A DNA stretch of 64,000 nucleotides, taken from the NCBI RefSeq assembly GCF_039521925.1, contig NZ_BAAACY010000019.1, positions 1-64,000 on the forward strand, given 5' to 3'. The stretch comes from Virgibacillus salarius (GTDB taxonomy: Bacteria > Bacillota > Bacilli > Bacillales > Amphibacillaceae). Position 1 is the stretch's first letter. Each line of letters opens with the position of its first letter. The position numbers and the translations under genes were made by a program. Under the pieces are notes generated by a model. It made no database searches and was not told where the DNA came from. It worked only from the letters and a program-made list of their open reading frames with translations. Positions 63,254-64,000 of the stretch are shown here, piece by piece.

Positions 63254-63588
63254 TATTTGTATTGTGACTTTTTTGTGAATTTTAAAACGGAAAGCGTATT
63301 TTGGCTTATTGTTACTACCGCAAAAAGTGAGAACATTTAAGTTAGATAATACCCTTTCATCTGGACCAGTAAGGAAGATAGTCATATAAAAAATAAATCC
63401 TCTCATAAAGGGGGGATAACGGAAGGAATCAGTATTATATAGCTGGATCCATTTTTTATTATTATCATTTCATCAGATAAATTATTATTATGTAGTTATA
63501 AAATGAATTTAATGGAAAATTTACAAAAAAATGAAGGAAGATGTGAATATTTGTAGAAATAGTTAAATGTAGTTAAAGGAGGTGAGAT

Positions 63589-64000
63589 ATGTTGAAAAAG
63601 ATTCTTGCACTAATAATTTTTCCCGTCATGATTATTTTAGCTTCTCAGACCTTCCCCTCAGAATCAATCGCAGCTGAAACTACTGGAAATGAAAGTCCTA
63701 AAAATGAAATTAATGCAGTAAAGTATTTCGGTCCATTTCCTTTTACAACAAGAGATGGTAAATGGGACGGTCAATTTTCTGTTCCTTCGCTAGGCGATGT
63801 TACAATTAGACTCTCGGGGGAGGATTTATATTGGGAGGTAGGACGAGTGCGGATATGTAATAGGGACTCTGGTAGATGTACACTATGGGGCCCCCTTTCA
63901 GTAGGTACTCAACCTTCCAGAACAATTACTGACGTTTTACCAGGTGTATATTATGTAGATGTAGATTACGCGATGAATGTATTCTCTGGTACAAGCACAA
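63589..64000 (+). CDS. Secreted protein of unknown function, 3' end outside the window
   Basis: ATG 63589 follows a perfect AAAGGAGGTGA. The first 29 residues form a signal peptide (KKILALIIFPVMIILASQTF) with a likely cut after IAA. The mature part reads FPFTTRDGKWDGQFSVP and VRICNRDSGRCTLWGPLSVG, with two close cysteines, and a beta-rich character (TDVLPGVYYVDVDYAMNVF). No family is recognised; a toxin, bacteriocin-like or adhesive role is possible but unproven. It runs off the window after 137 codons. Confidence 0.72.
   Translation, partial: MLKKILALIIFPVMIILASQTFPSESIAAETTGNESPKNEINAVKYFGPFPFTTRDGKWDGQFSVPSLGDVTIRLSGEDLYWEVGRVRICNRDSGRCTLWGPLSVGTQPSRTITDVLPGVYYVDVDYAMNVFSGTST

Noticed and set aside
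63197..63406. 69-codon reverse ORF upstream of the P450 gene
   Set aside because: It covers the P450 promoter and leader and has no convincing ribosome-binding site.

Overview
The window comes from a low-GC Gram-positive bacterium of the family Bacillaceae. Gene order from ctsR to rpsI follows the Bacillus subtilis core (ctsR-mcsA-mcsB-clpC-radA, gltX-cysE-cysS, sigH-rpmG-secE-nusG-rplKAJL-rpoBC, str, S10, spc and alpha operons, ecfA1A2T-truA-rplM-rpsI). Shine-Dalgarno sites are strong, TTG and GTG starts are frequent, and a Cys T-box and an L10 leader are present. A halotolerant genus such as Oceanobacillus or Virgibacillus is plausible, but I cannot settle the genus from sequence alone.

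Layout. Bases 1-116 hold the 3' end of a 5S rRNA gene and its terminator. Bases 117-1190 carry a dispersed repeat and a frame-disrupted MgtC/SapB gene. Bases 1270-5900 are the CtsR-controlled class III heat-shock operon. Bases 6360-15090 hold radA, a PIN-TRAM membrane protein, gltX, a Cys-specific T-box with cysE-cysS-mrnC, rlmB and yacP. Relative to B. subtilis, disA, ispD and ispF are absent here; one copy of the three-copy repeat lies where disA would be. Bases 15120-28230 hold sigH, the secretion/NusG genes, the L11-L1-L10-L7/L12 genes and RNA polymerase beta/beta'. Bases 28340-48050 are an almost unbroken block of translation genes plus secY, adk, infA and rpoA; map, usually between adk and infA, is missing. 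Bases 48260-52650 hold an ECF vitamin-transporter energising module, truA, rplM and rpsI.

The core ends abruptly at the rpsI terminator. The 3' end of a truncated tyrosine-recombinase gene runs into that terminator, which marks a probable integration site. From 52.6 to 64 kb the window is an AT-rich accessory island. It holds small, mostly single-gene units: a ClbS/DfsB-like protein, a GrpB-like protein, an aminoglycoside-phosphotransferase-like protein, an SGNH hydrolase, a GNAT acetyltransferase, small membrane and secreted proteins, and a cytochrome P450. It also contains two related, degenerate group II introns, an IS256-type transposase scrap and many broken genes. A degenerate repeat with a GGGCGC core recurs between the units, and both introns sit in or against a copy of it.

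The most interesting regulatory signal is upstream of the GNAT gene at 59175. It has an extended -10 promoter, a perfect 5' stem-loop, a 17-codon leader ORF with its own ribosome-binding site, and two mutually exclusive hairpins, one of which hides the GNAT ribosome-binding site. This is the layout of a translational attenuator like those of erm and cat resistance genes. Other structured leaders lie before rplK, rplA, rplJ, rpsJ, rpoA and rplM.
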